This document shows positions 9,201-15,200 of a DNA stretch of 24,973 bases, one piece after another (the first letter of the stretch is position 1; each line of letters opens with the position of its first letter). The DNA is from Tubiluchus corallicola (Eukaryota > Priapulida > Priapulimorpha > Priapulimorphida > Tubiluchidae): positions 1 to 24,973 of the forward strand of contig JAQGDQ010001801.1 of the NCBI GenBank assembly GCA_030141605.1. Reading direction: 5' to 3'. Below the pieces are notes generated by a model. The model saw only the letters and a program-made list of their open reading frames with translations. It had not been told where the DNA came from and did not search any database. Position numbers and translations under genes: made by a program.

Positions 9201-12200
9201 TGATGAGCTAATCGATAACGTTGCACTGTAGCAATCATTTGCAGTGCTGTTAGTCACAATGCTCGCTGCAATGCGATCCTCAAATGACCCCTGTGTTTTC
9301 GAGTGTGTGAGGTTTATCTGACCGTTGGACCATGTCCATCTGGCTTGTATATACTCGGGTAGCGAACAGAAGTAAAGAGTCAAAATAATGCTTTCACCAA
9401 CGTAACATTTGTATTCTGTTTTAGTATCCCGCCAAACTCTTATCGTGTTACTTCCTGCTGAAAAATACGAATCAATACTTTTTGCTATTGATCAACATAT
9501 TTAAATATTGGTCAAGGGCAGGACTACAACTTTTTGGAAGCCCTTAGGTTAATGAAATTACAGAGCCCCCTTAGATGGAGCTACCCTTTAATTCGCACGA
9601 ACACGTCTCAAGTATTTCTTTTACTCTTGACATATTTTAGCGACAATTACATAGCTTGAAGGAAGACCATTGCAAGTTTTATAAATAAACTGGAATAATT
9701 ATGTTTTTATGTCAATAAAAATGTTGTTTAAGAAATGGCACCATTTTAGTAATTAGTGCAATAAATTGTTGCAGTATCAAATTAGTATGAATTTTAACAC
9801 AGCTGTAGTGAAAAAGAGACTTTACACTAACTTACACTATGCTTGCACGTGTGTTTCTATGCTTGCATGTGTGTCTCTATGCTTGCCTGTGTGTTTCTAT
9901 ACTTGCATGTGTTTCTATGCTTGCATGTGTGTTTCTATGCTTGCATGTGTGTCTCTATGCTTGCATGTGTGTTTCTATGCTTGCACGTGTGTCTCTGTGC
10001 TTGCATGTGTGTTTCTATGTTTGCATGTGTGTCTCTGTGCTTGCACGTGTGTCTCTACGCTTGCCTGTGTGTTTCTATGCTTGCATGTGTGTCTCTATGC
10101 TTGCATGTGTGTCTCTATGCTTGCATGTGTGTCTCTGTGCTTGCATTTGTGTTTCTATGCTTGCATGTGTGTCTCTGTGCTTGCACATGTGTCTCTATGC
10201 TTGCACGTGTGTCTCTATGCTTGCATGTGTTTCTATGCATGCATGTGTGTCTCTGTGCTTGCACATGTGTCTCTATGCTTGCACGTGTGTCTCTGTGCTT
10301 GCACATGTGTCTCTATGCTTGCACGTGTGTTTCTATGCTTGCATGTGTGTCTCTGTGCTTGCACGTGTGTTTCTATGCTTGCATGTGTGTCTCTATGCTT
10401 GCCTGTGTGTTTCTATGCTTGCATGTGTGTCTCTATGCTTGCATGTGTGTTTCTATGCTTGCATGTGTGTCTCTATGCTTGCATGTGTGTCTCTGTGCTT
10501 GCATTTGTGTTTCTATGCTTGCATGTGTGTCTCTGTGCTTGCACATGTGTCTCTATGCTTGCACGTGTGTCTCTATGCTTGCATGTGTTTCTATGCATGC
10601 ATGTGTGTCTCTGTGCTTGCACATGTGTCTCTATGCTTGCAGTGTGTTCTTGCTTCACTGTGTCTCTATGCTTGCATGTTCTATGCTTGCATGTGTGTCT
10701 CTATGCTTGCAGTGTGTTTCTATGCTTGCATGTGTCTCTATGCTTGCATGTGTGTTTCTATGCATGCACGTGTGTCCCTATGCTTGCATGTGTGTCCCTA
10801 TACTTGCATGTGTGTCTCTATGCTTGCATGTGTGTTTCTATGCTTGCATGTGTGTTTCTATGCTTGCATGTGTGTTTCTATGCTTGCATGTGTGTTTCTA
10901 TGCTTGCATGTGTGTTTCTATGCTTGCATGTGTGTCCCTATGCTTGTATGTGTGTTTCTATGCTTGCATGTGTGTTTCTATGCTTGCATGTGTGTTTCTA
11001 TGCTTGCATGTGTGTTTCTATGTTTGCATGTGTGTTTCTATGCTTGCATGTGTGTTTCTATGCTCGCATGTGTGTCTCTATGCTTGCACGTGTGTTTCTA
11101 TGCTTGCAAGTGTGTTTCTATGCTTGCATGTGTCCCTATGCTTGCATGTGTGTTTCTATGCTTGCATGTGTGTTTCTATGCTTGCATGTGTGTTTCTATG
11201 CTTGCATTTGTGTCTTTATGCTTGCATGTGTGTTTCTATGCTCGCATGTGTGTTTCTATGCTTGCATGTCTGTATTATTATATGGCTAGTATACGTCCAG
11301 TTGAGCTTTGGTAGCATTTAGTAAAAAGTTTTTTTTTTCATTAAAGTTGTATTGAAGTGTCTGCCAATGTGATACAAAATTGTGGTATTTCTTAAAGAAT
11401 ATTTTTATTGACAAACAAAAGACAGCCATTCTGGTTTATTTAAAGAATTTACAAGTAGGTTCACTTCAAATTATGTAAATGTCGCGAGTAAAATATATCA
11501 GGAGCAAAAATATTTAAAAATTCAAGACGTGTGGGGTCGAGTTAGAGGGTGACCCCGTCTACAAGGACCCCAAAATTTCATGCGCTTGCAGACACCAAAA
11601 GATCACTACATGGCCCTGCTCACAGCATTTACTGAGCCCAGCAAAAACCACTTTATACTCTGAAGAGGCCCTGTACCAGTCTTCACTTGTTGCCAAGCAT
11701 TCTAACCACTAAGCTATTTCCTTTGCCTACACACTAACCGTCTTACCTTTGCTTATATTGGTTAAGCGGCCATTTGCGGGAGCAAGATGGACGCTGACAT
11801 TAAATCTAGTCCACGTATTGTTCGCCTTCACTAACAACGAATAGACTTTTGCATCCGTGGCCGAGATTGAATGTAACAGCAGAGTGGCCATGTAGCAGAA
11901 CTTGCCGAAATCGAGAGCTAGTCGTGTGAGTGGTGCGATGCCGGTCCTAACGGGTGTTGCCATGGTAACGGCGGCTCTTACATCCGCATGATTTTTCCAC
12001 TGCCACTTTACGCCACTGACATTGTGCTCGCCGCAAAAACGCAGCGAAATGTTGAGGTCCTCGCCGAGTACCCCTTCAAATGATATTTTGCTGTTTGGAA
12101 TCAGCACCGGTTTACCTGCAAATAAATAAATTTGAAAACACAAATAAATAAAATAAATGAATAAAATCAAAACTTTTCATGACAATTTTTTTACTTTTGC

Positions 12201-15200
12201 TCACAGCCATCTTTCATTTGGTCAAGAACATTTTTTTACCTATTCGAAGCACTAAAATGGTGCATATTCTATTATTCTGTTCTAAAAATGGATTAGTGGA
12301 CTAAACAGTGCACTTATTATAATGTTCTTGACACTCAACTGACTACATACTAAATTCTTGCTTATGTATCAAGCAGGATATAGTTGCGGATTCATAACAT
12401 GAAATTATCTCAAGGTCACTCCATGCAGGGCTTCGCTTTCACTACCCAGTGTTTAACTACTAACTGCCTATATATAGGATTCAACATTAGGGACAGAGAA
12501 ACTGCTAACATGTTGTTGATGCTAGATGTTGATAAACATGTTGTTGATGCTAGATGTTGATAAACATGTTATTGATGCTAGATGTTGATAAACATGTTAT
12601 TGATGCTAGATGTTGATAAACATGTTGTTGATGCTAGATGTTGATAAACATGTTGTTGATGCTAGATGTTGATAAACATGTTGTTGATGCTAGATGTTGA
12701 TAAACATGTTGTTGATGCTAGATATTGATAAACATGTTATTGATGCTAGATGTTGATAAACATGTTATTGATGCTAGATGTTGATAAACATGTTATTGAT
12801 GCTAGATGTTGATAAACATGTTGTTGATGCTAGATGTTGATAAACATGTTGTTGATGCTAGATGTTGATAAACATGTTATTGATGCTAGATGTTGATAAA
12901 CATGTTATTGATGCTAGATGTTGATAAACATGTTATTGATGCTAGATGTTGATAAACATGTTGTTGATGCTAGATGTTGATAAACATGTTGTTGATGCTA
13001 GATGTTGATAAACATGTTATTGATGCTAGATGTTGATAAACATGTTATTGATGCTAGATGTTGATAAACATGTTGTTGATGCTAGATGTTGATAAACATG
13101 TTATTGATGCTAGATGTTGATAAACATGTTATTGATGCTAGATGTTGATAAACATGTTGTTGATGCTAGATGTTGATAAACATTTTGTTGATGCTAGATG
13201 TTGATAAACATGTTGTTGATGCTAGATGTTGATAAACATGTTGTTGATGCTAGATGTTGATAAACATGTTGTTGATGCTAGATGTTGATAAACATGTTGT
13301 TGATGCTAGATGTTGATAAACATGTTGTTGATGTTAGATGTTGATAAACATGTTGTTGATGCTAGATGTTGATAAACATGTTGTTGATGATGCTAGATGT
13401 TGATAAACATTTTGTTGATGCTAGATGTTGATAAACATGTTATTGATGCTAGATGTTGATAAACATGTTGTTGATGCTAGATGTTGATAAACATGTTATT
13501 GATGCTAGATGTTGATAAACATGTTGTTGATGCTAGATGTTGATAAACATGTTATTGATGCTAGACGTTGATAAACATGTTATTGATGCTAGATGTTGAT
13601 AAACATGTTATTGATGCTAGATGTTGATAAACATGTTGTTGATGCTAGATGTTGATAAACATGTTGTTGATGATGCTAGATGTTGATAAACATGTTGTTG
13701 ATGCTAGATGTTGATAAACATGTTGTTGATACTTGATGTTGATAAACATGTTGTTGATGCTAGATGTTGATAAACATGTTGTTGATGCTAGATGTTGATA
13801 AACATGTTATTGATGCTAGACGTTGATAAACATGTTATTGATGCTAGATGTTGATAAACTGTTATTGATGCTAGATGTTGATAAACATGTTATTGATGCT
13901 AGATGTTGATAAAAAAGACAAGTGGTTTCAAGCAAACAGAAAGAAATTAATCAGCCGAAACATAAGTAAAACTCACAAGACATTTAATTTATGTGATTCA
14001 AGCAGCACTGATTTTTGTCTCAGAAATGCGTCTCAAATCTTTTATATTACTCGGGAAATCCTGGTTTTGTTTAATGACGTTTAGCTTGACGGCGCGTTTT
14101 GCTGAAATCCCTTAAACTACCGTATTTTCCCATGTATAAGAGACCCTTTTTTGCTCAGAATTTTCACTTTAAAAATAGGGGGTCTCTTATACATGGGAGT
14201 AAGCCAACCCTTGGAGAAGTCTGCAGCTGGGTCCTCAAGGCATGGAATGGTGTAAAGCCAGAGGTCATTATTAAATCTTTCAAGAAGTGTGGCATCTCCA
14301 ATGCCATGGACGGCACAGAGGACAATGCCATTTTTGAGCAGAGTGACTCCTCTGATGATGAACTGGCTGGAATTGCTGAAGGTCTGACTCCAGTTGATAT
14401 TTTTGATGAGAGTGATGAGGAATTTAATGATTTCTACTTTTTTCCAGAATTTTTGCCTAAAAATTGAAGGGGTCTCTTATACACAAGGGTCTCTTATACA
14501 TGGGAAAATAAGGTAATTTTGCTGGAATGCCTTAACTAATTTTGCTGGAATGCCTTAACTAGTTTTGCTGGAATGCCTTAACTAGTTTTGCTGGAATGCC
14601 TTAACTAATTTTGCTGGAATCCCTTAACTAGTTTTGCTGGAATGCCTTAACTAATTTTGCTGCAATGCCTTAACTAATTTTGCTGGAATGCCTTAACTAG
14701 TTTTGCTGGAATGCCTTAACTAATTTTGCTGGAATGCCTTAAACTAATTTTGCTGAAATGCCTTAACTAATTTTGCTGGAATGCCTTAACTAATTTTGCT
14801 GGAATGCCTTAACTAATTTTGCTGAAATGCCTTAACTAATTTTGCTGGAATGCCTTAACTAATTTTGCTGGAATGCCTTAACTAATTTTGCTGCAATGCC
14901 TTAACTAATTTTGCTGAAATGCCTTAACTAATTTTACTGAAATGCCTTAACTAATTTTACTGAAATGCCTTAAACTAATTTTACTGGAATGCCTTAACTA
15001 ATTTTACTGAAATGCCTTAACTAATTTTACTGGAATGCCTTAACTAATTTTGCTGGAATGCCTTAACTAATTTTGCTGGAATGCCTTAACTAATTTTGCT
15101 GCAATGCCTTAACTAATTTTACTGAAATGCCTTAACTAATTTTACTGGAATGCCTTAACTAATTTTACTGAAATGCCTTAACTAATTTTACTGGAATGCC

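Noticed and set aside
9766-11321. Three overlapping plus-strand open frames of 490-507 codons, cysteine-rich
   Set aside because: They are produced by a 20-bp tandem repeat that lacks stop codons in every frame. All three frames spell the same repeat and there is no non-repeat coding sequence.
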